A stretch of DNA of 64,000 nt from Clostridium algidicarnis DSM 15099 (GTDB taxonomy: Bacteria > Bacillota > Clostridia > Clostridiales > Clostridiaceae): the NCBI RefSeq assembly GCF_002934235.1, contig NZ_PTIS01000009.1, positions 1 through 64,000 on the forward strand, written 5' to 3'. A program made the translations under genes and the position numbers. The notes under the pieces are model-generated. The model searched no databases. It saw only the letters and a program-made list of their open reading frames with translations, and was not told where the DNA came from. This document shows, one piece after another, positions 26,338-35,279 of this stretch. Positions within the stretch are counted from its first letter, which is position 1. Each line of letters opens with the position of its first letter.

Positions 26338-26401
26338 TTATTCAAAACACCTCCAGGTAATTTATAAAATCAAAAATCTAATAATATAGCTTTTTAACAT
26401 T

Positions 26402-26430
26402 ACAATAGAAAACTATATATAGTGTGACAA
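26402..26430 (-). promoter_or_regulatory. predicted nrdJ promoter
   Basis: Reading the minus strand, TTGTCA (26430-26425), a 17-base spacer and TATTGT (26407-26402) form a plausible sigma-A promoter. One NrdR box fills the spacer, so a bound repressor would exclude polymerase. Confidence 0.5.
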
Positions 26431-26457
26431 TTCTGCGTACATCACTATATATAGTAC
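26410..26457. promoter_or_regulatory. pair of NrdR boxes
   Basis: AAACTATATATAGTGT (26410-26425) and TCACTATATATAGTAC (26442-26457) match the NrdR consensus ACACTATATATAGTGT. Their centres are 32 bp apart, about three helical turns, as usual for NrdR pairs. NrdR represses ribonucleotide reductase genes when dATP is plentiful. The nrdR gene itself is not in the window. Confidence 0.88.
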
Positions 26458-26662
26458 TTATTCATTATATACAATATTTATTTTATAATCAATTTATATA
26501 TTAAAGACATAGGGCATTTATATATGAGTAGACTGTTTTATCTTTATTTAGGTAGTTATTGCTCTTTATTTTAAAAATTATTTATACATGGTTTGTTTCG
26601 ATATAATATGCTAAAATGGTTTTTATAATAGGATGATTTATAGTATGAGAGGAGAAAGTTTT

Positions 26663-27166
26663 ATGATTAGAAATTTTGAAGATAAAAGACCCAATATACA
26701 TGAAGAAGTTTTTGTAGCTGATAGCGCAGATATAATTGGAGATGTAACATTAGAAAAGAATGTTAATATATGGTTTGGAGCTGTGCTTAGAGCTGACGGA
26801 ATGCCAATTTATGTAGGAGAAGGCACAAATATTCAAGATAACTGTGTAGTGCATATTCATAATGAGAAGTTTTCTACCTATATAGGGAAAAATGTAACTG
26901 TAGGTCATAGTGCTATAGTTCATGCTTGCAAGGTAGGGGATAACTGTCTTATAGGTATGGGAGCTATAATTTTAGATGGGGCTGAGATAGGTAGTAATAC
27001 AATCGTTGCGGCAGGGAGCATAGTTCCTCCAGGCAAAATTATACCTTCAGGCGTTTTATGTATGGGATCACCTGTGAAAGTTTTAAGAGACCTTACAGAA
27101 GAAGAAAAATTGGAACTTATAGTTTCGGCAGAAAATTATATTAAGCTTTCAAAACAATATAAATAA
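26663..27166 (+). CDS. gamma-class carbonic anhydrase-like protein (YrdA/PaaY family)
   Basis: A 167-residue left-handed beta-helix protein built of hexapeptide repeats from about residue 17 to 145. Metal-ligand histidines are visible at 64/66 (VVHIHN), 82 (VGHS) and 87 (VHAC), as in gamma carbonic anhydrases. The start at 26663 follows GAGGAG; the ATG at 26633 has no ribosome site. The metal may be zinc, iron or cobalt, and catalytic activity is not guaranteed, as many of these proteins are inactive with CO2. It is followed 18 bases later by the methionine-sulfoxide reductase gene. Confidence 0.87.
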   Translation: MIRNFEDKRPNIHEEVFVADSADIIGDVTLEKNVNIWFGAVLRADGMPIYVGEGTNIQDNCVVHIHNEKFSTYIGKNVTVGHSAIVHACKVGDNCLIGMGAIILDGAEIGSNTIVAAGSIVPPGKIIPSGVLCMGSPVKVLRDLTEEEKLELIVSAENYIKLSKQYK

Positions 27167-27184
27167 CTTAAGGAGCAGCTTTCG

Positions 27185-27673
27185 ATGATAAAATTAGATG
27201 TAATGAAAAAGATGACTAAAGAAGAAAAATATAAATATATGCTAATACTTATAGAGGGACAACTTAGTTCTGAAAAAAACATTATAGCGAGTCTTTGTAA
27301 TATTTCTGCTATAATTAATAGCACTATAGATAGGTGTAATTGGGTAGGATTTTATATCTATGAGGAAGAAAAAGAATCATTAGTGCTAGGTCCATTTCAA
27401 GGACGTCCAGCTTGCAATAGAATAGACTTTGGAAAAGGGGTTTGTGGCACTGCTATAAAGGAGAAAAAACCTTTAAGAATTGAAAATGTTAATGAATTTG
27501 AAGGTCATATAGCTTGTGACTCAGCTTCTAATTCTGAAATAGTTATTCCAATAATAAAGGGTGAAAAGATATATGGAGTATTAGATATAGATAGTCCAGA
27601 GGTTGGTAGATTTAGTGAACTAGAAGAGATTTATTTAAAAAAGGCAGTAGAAAAGATAGTTAAATATATTTAA
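27185..27673 (+). CDS. msrC: free methionine-(R)-sulfoxide reductase (GAF domain)
   Basis: Reduces free Met-R-sulfoxide, a repair and salvage reaction under oxidative stress. It is a 162-residue single GAF domain. Cys77, Cys87 and Cys111 have exactly the 10- and 24-residue spacing of the E. coli enzyme (84, 94, 118), within GKGVCGTA and HIACDSASNSEIVIP. AAGGAG precedes the ATG. Often annotated only as a GAF-domain protein, but the cysteines make the enzyme call strong. It shares a transcript with the carbonic-anhydrase-like gene. Confidence 0.92.
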   Translation: MIKLDVMKKMTKEEKYKYMLILIEGQLSSEKNIIASLCNISAIINSTIDRCNWVGFYIYEEEKESLVLGPFQGRPACNRIDFGKGVCGTAIKEKKPLRIENVNEFEGHIACDSASNSEIVIPIIKGEKIYGVLDIDSPEVGRFSELEEIYLKKAVEKIVKYI

Positions 27674-27696
27674 AACTTAATATAAAGATATTATAT

Positions 27697-27725
27697 AAAA
27701 AAAGGACCGCTAGGGTCCTTTTTTT
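27697..27725. terminator. bidirectional terminator between msrC and the P-type ATPase
   Basis: AGGACC and GGTCCT with a five-base loop, flanked by seven A and seven T. It acts for msrC on the plus strand and for the ATPase on the minus strand, whose stop codon overlaps it. Confidence 0.9.
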
Positions 27726-30345
27726 ATGCTGACTTTTTTTTCATTCTTATAAATACTTTAGCAATTTCATTTAATACTAATGGTATTATTGATAAGCTTC
27801 CTACAAATAACCAATCATTCATAGTAAGATCGAATACATCAAATACATTTGCAAGGAAGGGCACTGTTATTATTACATCTTGCAAGAATATACCAAATAC
27901 TATAGAAAGTATTAAATATTTATTTGTAAATAATCCAACTTGGAAGATGGACTTTTCTGGATGTCTCATATTAAGTGAATGGAACAATTGAGATACACTT
28001 AATACAACAAAGGACATAGTTTGAGCATGCTGAAGGGTATCATATTTCGCTTCACCATATTTAAATGCAAATAGTGTAAGTGAACCAATTAAAATACCAT
28101 TTAAAATTAAGAATATAGGAGTCCCACCAGAAAATAAGCTTTCTTTAGGATTCCTTGGTGGGTTATCCATTACATTTTTATCACCAGGATCTACACCTAA
28201 GGATAGAGCAGGCAATGTATCTGTAATAAGATTTACCCATAGTATGTGTATTGGTTTTAAAGGAGTTTCCCAAGCGAGTAATATAGCTACAAATAACGCT
28301 ATTATCTCACCAAGGTTACAGGATAGTAAAAATATTATGGATTTTTTGATGTTGTTATAAATATTTCTACCTTCTTCAATAGCGGCAACTATGGTAGAAA
28401 AGTTATCATCTGTAAGGATTATGTCAGCAGCACCTTTAGCAACATCTGTACCGGTTATTCCCATGGCAACACCGATATCAGCAGCTTTTAATGAAGGTGC
28501 ATCATTAACTCCATCTCCAGTCATAGAAACTGTATTTCCTTTTGACTTAAAAGCTTTAACTATTTTTACCTTATGTTCAGGGGAAACTCTAGCAAAAACT
28601 TTATAGTTATCTATTTGAGTATTTAATTCTTCTTCAGATAACCTTTCTATTTCAGGACCTGAAATACATTGTTTTAGGTCTTCTGCAATGCCTAGTTCTT
28701 TCGCTATAGCAAAAGCTGTGTTTTTGTGATCGCCGGTTATCATTATAGTTCTTATTCCAGATTTTTTGCATATAGCGATAGAATCCTTTACTTCAAGTCT
28801 TGGTGGGTCTATCATACCTACAAGGCCTATAAAAATTAAATCTGACTCTAATAAGTCTACAGGAATATCCTTGTTTGGAATAACCTTATATGCAGCACTT
28901 AATACTCTTAAAGCACTGTTAGACATAGAATTTGATGATTCCATTATTTGAGATTTAAGATCATCAGTAAGATCTTTTATTTCACCATTTATATAAACTT
29001 TAGTGCTTACTTTTAATAAATTATCTACAGCACCCTTTGTAAACACATAGTTTTCACCATTGTATTTATTTAATGTAGTCATTAGTTTTCTGTCAGATTC
29101 AAATGGAAGCTCATCTATTCTCTCATAAGTGGAATCTAATTCTTCTTTTAGTATTCCTACATTATCTCCAGCTACTAGAAGAGCTATTTCTGTAGGGTCT
29201 CCAGTACTTGAGTCTTTAGAATATGTGGCATCGTTACATAATACTAATGCATCCACTAATAGCTTTTCAGAAGACTTATTTATGTCTAATTCACTTATAG
29301 GCTTTAGTCCATCTATAGTGAAAAATTTAGTTACTGTCATTTTATTTTGAGTTAAGGTACCTGTTTTATCTGAGCATATTACGTTAACTGAACCTAATGT
29401 CTCTACAGCAGGAAGCTTTCTTACTATGGCATGTTCTTTTATCATTCTTTGTACACCCATAGCAAGAACTATAGCTACAATAGCTGGAAGTCCTTCAGGA
29501 ATTGCTGCTACTGCAAGGCTAATTGCTGTAAGTAACATTTCAAAAACATCTCTTTTTTGTACTACAGATATTATGAACATAATGGCACAAATGCCAAGGG
29601 CACCTATACCAAGAACCTTACCAAGTTCAGCTAGCTTTTTTTGAAGAGGAGTCATTTCATTTCCTTCTTCATCTAGCATCTTAGCTATTTTACCTATTTC
29701 AGTGTTCATACCTGTGGAAACAGCTACACCAGTACCTCTTCCGTAGGTAACTAAAGTTGATGAGAAAGTCATATTCTTTTGATCGCCTAAGGCTATGTCT
29801 GAGCCTTCTAATACTAATTTACAATTTTTTTCTACTGGCACTGATTCACCAGTTAAGGCAGATTCCTCCACCTTCATATTGGCAGTAGTAATTAATCTTA
29901 AATCGGCTGGTATGTATCTTCCAGCATCCAGTATTATTATGTCACCAGGTACTACATTTTCGGAAGGTATTTCTGTTGAAACCCCATCTCTTTTAACAAT
30001 AGCTTTTGGTGTAGAAAGCTTTTTTAATGCTTCTAGAGCCTTCTCAGCCTTGGATTCTTGAACAGTTCCTACAATGGCATTGATGAATATAACCAATAAA
30101 ATTATTATGGCGTCACTTATTTCCCCCATTATACCAGAAACTAAAGCAGCTACTAAAAGTATAAATATCATAGGATCTTTAAGTTGAGACATAAATATTT
30201 GGATTCCTGTTTTTTTAGGTTTAGAAGCTAGTTTGTTTTCACCATACTTTTCTAGGCGAGACTTAGCCTCATTGGAGGATAAACCCTTAGATGGGTCTAC
30301 TTCTAGTTCTTTAAGGGTATCTTCAATTGTTTTTTTAAACCACAT
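27724..30345 (-). CDS. P-type cation ATPase, Ca2+/Mn2+ type, predicted Mn2+ exporter
   Basis: An 873-residue P2A-type pump in the plasma membrane. Visible are TGES at 165-168, the phosphorylated Asp326 in DKTGTLT, TGDGVNDAPSLKAADIG, and the cation-site residues: Glu284 in PEGLP (TM4), Asn and Glu in CNLGEI (TM5) and Asn/Thr/Asp in NLITDTLP (TM6). At the place of SERCA Glu908 in TM8 I align a Gln (VSQLFHSLN), which implies one transport site, as in SPCA/PMR1 pumps that carry Mn2+ or Ca2+. A yybP-ykoY Mn2+ riboswitch lies upstream, so Mn2+ export is the most likely duty. AAGGAG precedes the ATG. Confidence 0.93.
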   Translation of the reverse strand: MWFKKTIEDTLKELEVDPSKGLSSNEAKSRLEKYGENKLASKPKKTGIQIFMSQLKDPMIFILLVAALVSGIMGEISDAIIILLVIFINAIVGTVQESKAEKALEALKKLSTPKAIVKRDGVSTEIPSENVVPGDIIILDAGRYIPADLRLITTANMKVEESALTGESVPVEKNCKLVLEGSDIALGDQKNMTFSSTLVTYGRGTGVAVSTGMNTEIGKIAKMLDEEGNEMTPLQKKLAELGKVLGIGALGICAIMFIISVVQKRDVFEMLLTAISLAVAAIPEGLPAIVAIVLAMGVQRMIKEHAIVRKLPAVETLGSVNVICSDKTGTLTQNKMTVTKFFTIDGLKPISELDINKSSEKLLVDALVLCNDATYSKDSSTGDPTEIALLVAGDNVGILKEELDSTYERIDELPFESDRKLMTTLNKYNGENYVFTKGAVDNLLKVSTKVYINGEIKDLTDDLKSQIMESSNSMSNSALRVLSAAYKVIPNKDIPVDLLESDLIFIGLVGMIDPPRLEVKDSIAICKKSGIRTIMITGDHKNTAFAIAKELGIAEDLKQCISGPEIERLSEEELNTQIDNYKVFARVSPEHKVKIVKAFKSKGNTVSMTGDGVNDAPSLKAADIGVAMGITGTDVAKGAADIILTDDNFSTIVAAIEEGRNIYNNIKKSIIFLLSCNLGEIIALFVAILLAWETPLKPIHILWVNLITDTLPALSLGVDPGDKNVMDNPPRNPKESLFSGGTPIFLILNGILIGSLTLFAFKYGEAKYDTLQHAQTMSFVVLSVSQLFHSLNMRHPEKSIFQVGLFTNKYLILSIVFGIFLQDVIITVPFLANVFDVFDLTMNDWLFVGSLSIIPLVLNEIAKVFIRMKKKSA

Positions 30346-30452
30346 GAATTTTTAATCTCCTTTCTGAAAATCATAAATTTATTTATTATAAAAGCATCTT
30401 ATAGCTATTATAACCTATTAATAACTTAATAGTATAAATGGTAAACATCATT

Positions 30453-30492
30453 AAAAAAGACCTATGCATAACTGAAATGTTACACATAAGTC
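30453..30492 (-). terminator. riboswitch-controlled terminator before the P-type ATPase
   Basis: On the minus strand a 14-bp stem with three G-U pairs (30492-30479 with 30472-30459) and a six-base loop is followed by six T. Its 5' arm contains CTTATG, the 3' strand of the riboswitch closing helix P1. The two structures exclude each other, so ligand binding should allow read-through. Confidence 0.8.
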
Positions 30493-30575
30493 TTACTATT
30501 TAATACAAAACCAGATGTTTTACATCGGCTGTTGGCTTTGCAACAGGATAACCTGCAAGCTACTCCCTTATGATA
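30485..30575 (-). promoter_or_regulatory. yybP-ykoY family manganese riboswitch aptamer
   Basis: Read on the minus strand, it begins CATAAGGGAGTAGC and ends TAAGACTTATG, with P1 formed by CATAAG (30572-30567) and CTTATG (30490-30485). In between are a hairpin around GCAGGTTATCCTG, the AGCCAACAGCC segment and the GATGT/ACATC hairpin. The GGGAGTAG start and AAGAC end are family hallmarks. Members bind Mn2+ and switch on Mn2+ exporters, including P-type ATPases, as here. The call is by pattern; a covariance search would confirm it. Confidence 0.82.
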
Positions 30576-30598
30576 TCTTACTAAATTTTAATATCTTG

Positions 30599-30627
30599 AT
30601 TATACATAAAATAATATATGATGTCAA
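30599..30627 (-). promoter_or_regulatory. consensus promoter of the riboswitch-ATPase transcript
   Basis: On the minus strand TTGACA (30627-30622), a 17-base spacer and TATAAT (30604-30599) match the sigma-A consensus in all twelve positions. Transcription would start about 20 bases before the riboswitch. Such a strong promoter fits control by termination. Confidence 0.88.
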
Positions 30628-30786
30628 TGAACTTTCTAATATAAGCTAGATATTAATTTAAAGGTTTAGAGGAATATATTATTAATATATAGTATAATTA
30701 TTTTAGATAACTGTTACAATTAGATATATTAAAAGGATAACAGTTTAAGAAAAATAATATAATTAAGTAGTAAAGGAGTGGAGTCC

Positions 30787-31209
30787 TTGGAAATAGGAAG
30801 AGTTGGCAAAAAGACTTCCATCACACAAGAAAGAAAAAAGGTTGAAGGCAGAAAAGACTTTTCTGGAAGTTTTAGCTTTGCAAGGGAAAGAAAATCTGAA
30901 GAAGATTTAAAAAACATGTTAGATGATATAAAAAAGAAGGGTAATAGATTAGTTGCAACAAAGTGTTACTCTGATGTAATAGCATATAAAAAAATGATAA
31001 AAGGATATCTTGAATCTGTAATGGCTTATATGTATAGAGTAAAAAAAGATATAAGCTTTTGGCAGACACAATATTTTATTACAGTGGAAACTGTAGATGA
31101 GAAGTTAGAGGAATTAACTAAATTTTTACTTGGGGAAGAAAGAGAAAACATAGATATTGCAGCAACTATTGACGAAATACAAGGATTGGTTTTAGATATA
31201 TATAGGTAA
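30787..31209 (+). CDS. YaaR-like (DUF327) protein
   Basis: A 140-residue basic, mostly helical protein. Its helical region (about 40-105, including CYSDVIAYKKMIKGYLESVM) and the C-terminal IDEIQGLVLDIYR resemble YaaR/DUF327 proteins of Firmicutes, whose function is not established. I chose the TTG at 30787, eight bases after AAGGAG; a GTG at 30778 touches that site. It stands alone, with a terminator after it. Confidence 0.8.
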   Translation: MEIGRVGKKTSITQERKKVEGRKDFSGSFSFARERKSEEDLKNMLDDIKKKGNRLVATKCYSDVIAYKKMIKGYLESVMAYMYRVKKDISFWQTQYFITVETVDEKLEELTKFLLGEERENIDIAATIDEIQGLVLDIYR

Positions 31210-31298
31210 GATAAAATATTTAAAATCAACAGATTAGGTAGATTCATATGTTAAACTGATAAATAAAACAAATATTTAACTTCTAATTAGATTGGAAT

Positions 31299-31333
31299 AA
31301 AAATAGATAACTTACTGTAAGTTATCTATTTTT
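31299..31333. terminator. bidirectional terminator between yaaR and nadE
   Basis: AAAAATAGATAACTTA and TAAGTTATCTATTTTT form a perfect 16-bp stem with a three-base loop, usable in both directions for the convergent genes. Confidence 0.88.
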
Positions 31334-31361
31334 ATTTATATATTTGTGATTATAATAATTC

Positions 31362-33269
31362 TTAAATTATCCAACTATTAAAGCTAGCATCAGAAGGCAT
31401 TTTAAGGTCGCCTCTTGGAGACAAGCTTACAGTTCCAACCTTAGGGCCATCAGGCAGGGCAGAACGCTTAAATTGTTGTGTGAAAAATCTTTTTATAAAT
31501 TTATCTAACCAAAGCTTTATTGTCTCTTCATTATAAGAATCCTTAAAGCTTTCTTTTGCTAAAAACAATATTTTATCTGTAGCCATTCCTTGTCTTATAA
31601 AGTAATATAAGAAGAAATCATGAAGTTCATAAGGACCTACTATATCTTCAGTTTTTTGAGTTATATTCCCATGTTTATCCTTTGGTAAAAGCTCAGGACT
31701 TACTGGGGTTTCTAATATATCTATCAAGGTTTTTGATACCTCATCTTTTACCTCGAATTCAGCTACATATCGTACTAAATACCTGACTAATGTCTTAGGT
31801 ATAGAACAGTTTACAGAGTACATTGACATATGGTCACCATTATAAGTACACCATCCAAGTGCAAGCTCTGATAGATCACCAGTACCTATTACAAGAGCGC
31901 CTTCCTTATTTGCTATATCCATTAATATTTGTGTTCTTTCTCTTGCTTGAACATTTTCATAAGTAACATCATGGTTTTTTTCATCGTGACCTATATCCTT
32001 AAAATGTAAAAGAGAAGCCTCTACTATATTTATTTCTCTTAAAGTTGTCCCTAGATTAACACATAAATCCTTAGCATTGTTATAAGTCCTATCAGTAGTT
32101 CCAAAGCCTGGCATAGTAATTGTAAGTATATTTTCCCTTTTGATATTTAACATGTCAAAAGTTTTAAGTATTACTAAAAGCGCTAGAGTGGAATCAAGGC
32201 CACCAGAAATTCCTATGACTACCTTTTTAGAACCTGTATGTTCTAATCTTTTAGCAAGGGAAGAGGTTTGAATATTAAATATTTCTCTGCATCTTTCTTT
32301 TCGTTCTATAACATCCTTTGGAACAAAGGGGTGTTTATCAACAAATCTATCAAAGCTTCCATAAGACAAATCATTAAATTTAAATTGAATAGTTGTTAGA
32401 GTGGGTTTTTTTAAGTTAGGATTTTTCTTAAAACTAGTATTTTTTAGTCTTTCATTTTCTATTCTATCTATATCCACGATAGATGTAATAACCTGGTTTT
32501 CTCTTTGAAATCTCTCATTTTCTTTTAAAAGAGTACCATTTTCTGATATTAAAAGGTGACCACTAAATAATAAATCTGTAGTGGATTCATGGACACCACT
32601 TGAAGAATATATATATGAACATAATCCTTTAGCACTTTGAGACAAAACTAAGGTTTTTCTATAATCATATTTTCCTATTATTTCATTAGAAGCAGAAAGG
32701 TTACCTATTATATTTGCACCCTCTAGTGCAAGAAGAGAACTTGGAGGTATAGTTACCCAAAGATCTTCACATATTTCAAAGGCAACTTTATATGTGCCAT
32801 CAGTAAATATAATATTAGTTCCAAAAGGAATAGAATCTTGAAATTTTAAATTTATATTGGTAGTTTCAATTCCGAGTCCTTCTGTAAACCATCTTCCTTC
32901 GTAAAATTCACTATAATTTGGAAGATAACTTTTAGGAACTATTCCAAGAACCTTTCCATCTAAAATTATGTAAGCTGCGTTATATAATTTGCTGTTATAG
33001 TGCAGGGGAGCTCCAACTGCAATCAATATGTCTTTACCTTTGCTATAAATACATAAGCTTTCTAAAGCCTCTTCAGATTTATTTAGCAATTGATTTTGTA
33101 GAAAAAGATCGCCACAGCTGTAAGAGGTAATTGAAAGTTCTGGAAATATAAGAACTTTACAATTTTCACTTAGAGCCTTGTCTATACATATTTTAATATT
33201 CTCTAAGTTATAATTAACATCGGATACTTTAGTTATTGGGCACGCTGACCCAACCCTTATAAAATTCAT
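31362..33269 (-). CDS. nadE: glutamine-dependent NAD+ synthetase
   Basis: Converts nicotinate adenine dinucleotide to NAD+ using ATP and glutamine. It has 635 residues in two domains. The N-terminal nitrilase-type glutaminase carries Glu44 (FPELSITSYSCG), a Lys in VPKSYLPNYSEFYEGRWF and a Cys in FEICEDLW. The C-terminal synthetase has the PP-loop ISGGLDSTLAL and GTGDLSELALGWCTYNGDHM. GAGGTG precedes the ATG. Having its own glutaminase distinguishes it from the short, ammonia-dependent NadE. Confidence 0.96.
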   Translation of the reverse strand: MNFIRVGSACPITKVSDVNYNLENIKICIDKALSENCKVLIFPELSITSYSCGDLFLQNQLLNKSEEALESLCIYSKGKDILIAVGAPLHYNSKLYNAAYIILDGKVLGIVPKSYLPNYSEFYEGRWFTEGLGIETTNINLKFQDSIPFGTNIIFTDGTYKVAFEICEDLWVTIPPSSLLALEGANIIGNLSASNEIIGKYDYRKTLVLSQSAKGLCSYIYSSSGVHESTTDLLFSGHLLISENGTLLKENERFQRENQVITSIVDIDRIENERLKNTSFKKNPNLKKPTLTTIQFKFNDLSYGSFDRFVDKHPFVPKDVIERKERCREIFNIQTSSLAKRLEHTGSKKVVIGISGGLDSTLALLVILKTFDMLNIKRENILTITMPGFGTTDRTYNNAKDLCVNLGTTLREINIVEASLLHFKDIGHDEKNHDVTYENVQARERTQILMDIANKEGALVIGTGDLSELALGWCTYNGDHMSMYSVNCSIPKTLVRYLVRYVAEFEVKDEVSKTLIDILETPVSPELLPKDKHGNITQKTEDIVGPYELHDFFLYYFIRQGMATDKILFLAKESFKDSYNEETIKLWLDKFIKRFFTQQFKRSALPDGPKVGTVSLSPRGDLKMPSDASFNSWII

Positions 33270-33585
33270 ATTATCACCTCAATAAATATTATTAATTTGA
33301 ACATATTCTTAAATATTAACTAGATTAACATCATAGCATATATTATATACATATATGAATATTATATATGTATATAATATAAAAAAAACAAGTCTCATAC
33401 AATAAAATAGCATGAGGTATAAAATAACTCTTAAAAGGATTAAATTAAACTTGTAATTATTATGCATGTAGTGTATAATAAAAATATAGTAGATAAAAAA
33501 ATTTATTTCTATATATAGGATAAATACATTATATGTATAGAAGTAATTATAATATTGTTATATAATTAATTAGGGGGGTGACGAT
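33270..33585. other. AT-rich intergenic region with a long inverted repeat
   Basis: A 316-base spacer between divergent nadE and nfeD. A perfect 17-bp inverted repeat (33340-33356 and 33364-33380, seven-base loop) is made only of A/T apart from one C/G pair. It is followed by A rather than T, so it is not a terminator for the plus strand. No ORF with a ribosome site is seen here. Confidence 0.6.
33451..33479 (+). promoter_or_regulatory. predicted nfeD promoter
   Basis: TTGTAA, 17 bases, then TATAAT, about 100 bases upstream of the nfeD start. It would give a fairly long leader in which I recognise no structure. Confidence 0.55.
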
Positions 33586-34020
33586 ATGTCAGGTGATATC
33601 ATAATGTGGTTAATCATAGCTTCGGTAGCGCTAGTGGTAGATTTATTAACAAGTAGTTTACTTTTTGTTTGGTTTACAGTTGGAGGAATGGTAGCTATTT
33701 TAGCTGCTGTAATTGGATTAAGTTTAAGTGTTCAATTTATACTCTTCTTAGCAGTAAGTTTATTGTTAATATTTACAGTATACCCTATTATAAAAGATAA
33801 GATGAAAAAGACAAAAGTACTAAATTCACTAGATAGTGAATTTATAGGAAAAGAATTTATTTCAGAAAAAGAAATAGAAAGAGAAATAGAATCCCATGTT
33901 AAGATTAAAGGAATATACTGGACTGTTAAAAATATAGGGAGTCGAGATATTGGAAAAGATGAAAAGTTTAAAGTTGAATCTATGGATGGGAATAAAGTAC
34001 TCATAAAAAGCATTGATTAA
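33586..34020 (+). CDS. NfeD-like membrane protein
   Basis: A 144-residue protein: two or three membrane helices in residues 5-67 and a C-terminal NfeD/OB-fold domain (about 80-144) with GIYWTVKNIGSRDIGK. Short NfeD proteins act with SPFH/stomatin partners in membrane microdomains, and such a gene follows 63 bases later. GGGGGGTG precedes the ATG. It lacks the serine-protease domain of long NfeD proteins. Confidence 0.88.
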   Translation: MSGDIIMWLIIASVALVVDLLTSSLLFVWFTVGGMVAILAAVIGLSLSVQFILFLAVSLLLIFTVYPIIKDKMKKTKVLNSLDSEFIGKEFISEKEIEREIESHVKIKGIYWTVKNIGSRDIGKDEKFKVESMDGNKVLIKSID

Positions 34021-34083
34021 GACATCTAATAAAAGTTTAAAGATGCTTAATATTAAATTATATAATTAAGAGGAGGTTATTAA

Positions 34084-35019
34084 ATGGGAAAGATTGCAAT
34101 TATCGTTATTTTGGTGCTAGTTCTTATAAGTATATTATCTTCTATTAAAGTTGTTAATACGGGATATGTATATTTATTAGAAAGATTTGGTCAGTTTTAT
34201 AAGGTGTTAGAACCGGGGTGGCATTTAACTATACCTTTCGTAGACTTTGTTAGAAAGAAAATTTCAGTTAAACAACAGATATTGGATATAGACCCTCAAA
34301 ATGTTATAACAAAAGATAATGTTAAGATTTCTATAGATAATGTTATTTTCTATAAGGTACTTAATTCTAGGGATGCAGCATACAATATAGAAAATTATAA
34401 AGCAGGTATTATATACTCAACTATAACTAATATGAGAAATATAGTGGGGGATATGACTTTAGATGAGGTTTTATCTGGAAGAGATAAAATAAACTCAGAA
34501 CTTTTAATGGTTGTAGATCAAATAACAGATGCCTATGGTATAAAAATACTTTCTGTTGAAATTAAAAATATAATTCCACCAAATGAAATACAAGAAGCTA
34601 TGGAAAAACAAATGAGAGCAGAAAGAGATAAGAGAGCTTTAATACTACAAGCTGAAGGTCAAAAGCAAAGTGAAATTGCTAAAGCAGAAGGTGCAAAACA
34701 ATCTAAAATATTAGAAGCAGAAGCTGAAAAGGAAGCTAATATAAGAAGAGCAGAAGGACTTAAAGAATCTCAACTTTTAGAAGCAGAAGGTAAGGCAAAA
34801 GCTATAGAAGCTATTGCAAAGGCAGATGCAGGAGCTATACACATGGTTAATAGAGCTATTATAGAATCAGGAACTAATGAGACAGTAATAGCATTAAAAC
34901 AAATAGATGCATTGAAGGAACTTGCAAAAGGTCCATCAAACAAGCTTATAATACCTACAGATGCGGTATCTTCACTTGGAAGCATTGCTGCATTAGCTGA
35001 TGTTTTAAATAACAAGTAA
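34084..35019 (+). CDS. SPFH/Band 7 (stomatin/QmcA-like) protein
   Basis: A 311-residue membrane-anchored scaffold. An N-terminal helix (about 3-23) is followed by the SPFH domain (VNTGYVYLLERFGQFYKVLE through IKNIIPPNEIQEAMEKQMRAERDKR). Next come an Ala/Glu-rich coiled coil (about 195-250) with repeated AEG/AEA units and a short hydrophobic tail. The pattern fits the stomatin group better than flotillins. It is paired with nfeD, and a strong terminator follows. Confidence 0.92.
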   Translation: MGKIAIIVILVLVLISILSSIKVVNTGYVYLLERFGQFYKVLEPGWHLTIPFVDFVRKKISVKQQILDIDPQNVITKDNVKISIDNVIFYKVLNSRDAAYNIENYKAGIIYSTITNMRNIVGDMTLDEVLSGRDKINSELLMVVDQITDAYGIKILSVEIKNIIPPNEIQEAMEKQMRAERDKRALILQAEGQKQSEIAKAEGAKQSKILEAEAEKEANIRRAEGLKESQLLEAEGKAKAIEAIAKADAGAIHMVNRAIIESGTNETVIALKQIDALKELAKGPSNKLIIPTDAVSSLGSIAALADVLNNK

Positions 35020-35035
35020 ATTTACACTTAAATAT

Positions 35036-35077
35036 AAGGAGCTATCTCAAAATAAACTTTGAGATAGCTCCTTATTT
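35036..35077 (+). terminator. terminator after the SPFH gene
   Basis: A perfect 16-bp stem AAGGAGCTATCTCAAA / TTTGAGATAGCTCCTT with a six-base loop, followed by ATTTATTT. It ends the nfeD-SPFH unit. Confidence 0.85.
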
Positions 35078-35279
35078 ATTTAAAAAATCATTAACTGTAT
35101 TTGAAGTTTTTAAAAAGATATAATATGATAATGAATGATTTAAAAGATTTTTAACAGTTAATTGATAATGCTTATATATAAGGTTAAAATGTTATTGTAG
35201 TTAATGAATTATTATATAAAAGATATTATTAAGTAAGCATGTAATAAAACTAAAAATGTTAAAGTGAGGATTTATATTT

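Noticed and set aside
26338-26662. Possible cobalamin riboswitch before nrdJ
   Set aside because: No B12 box or conserved junction is present on the minus strand; the NrdR boxes explain the region instead.
33340-33380. Terminator for nadE or nfeD
   Set aside because: A run of A follows on the plus strand, and on the minus strand the T-run precedes the stem, so neither orientation is a normal terminator.
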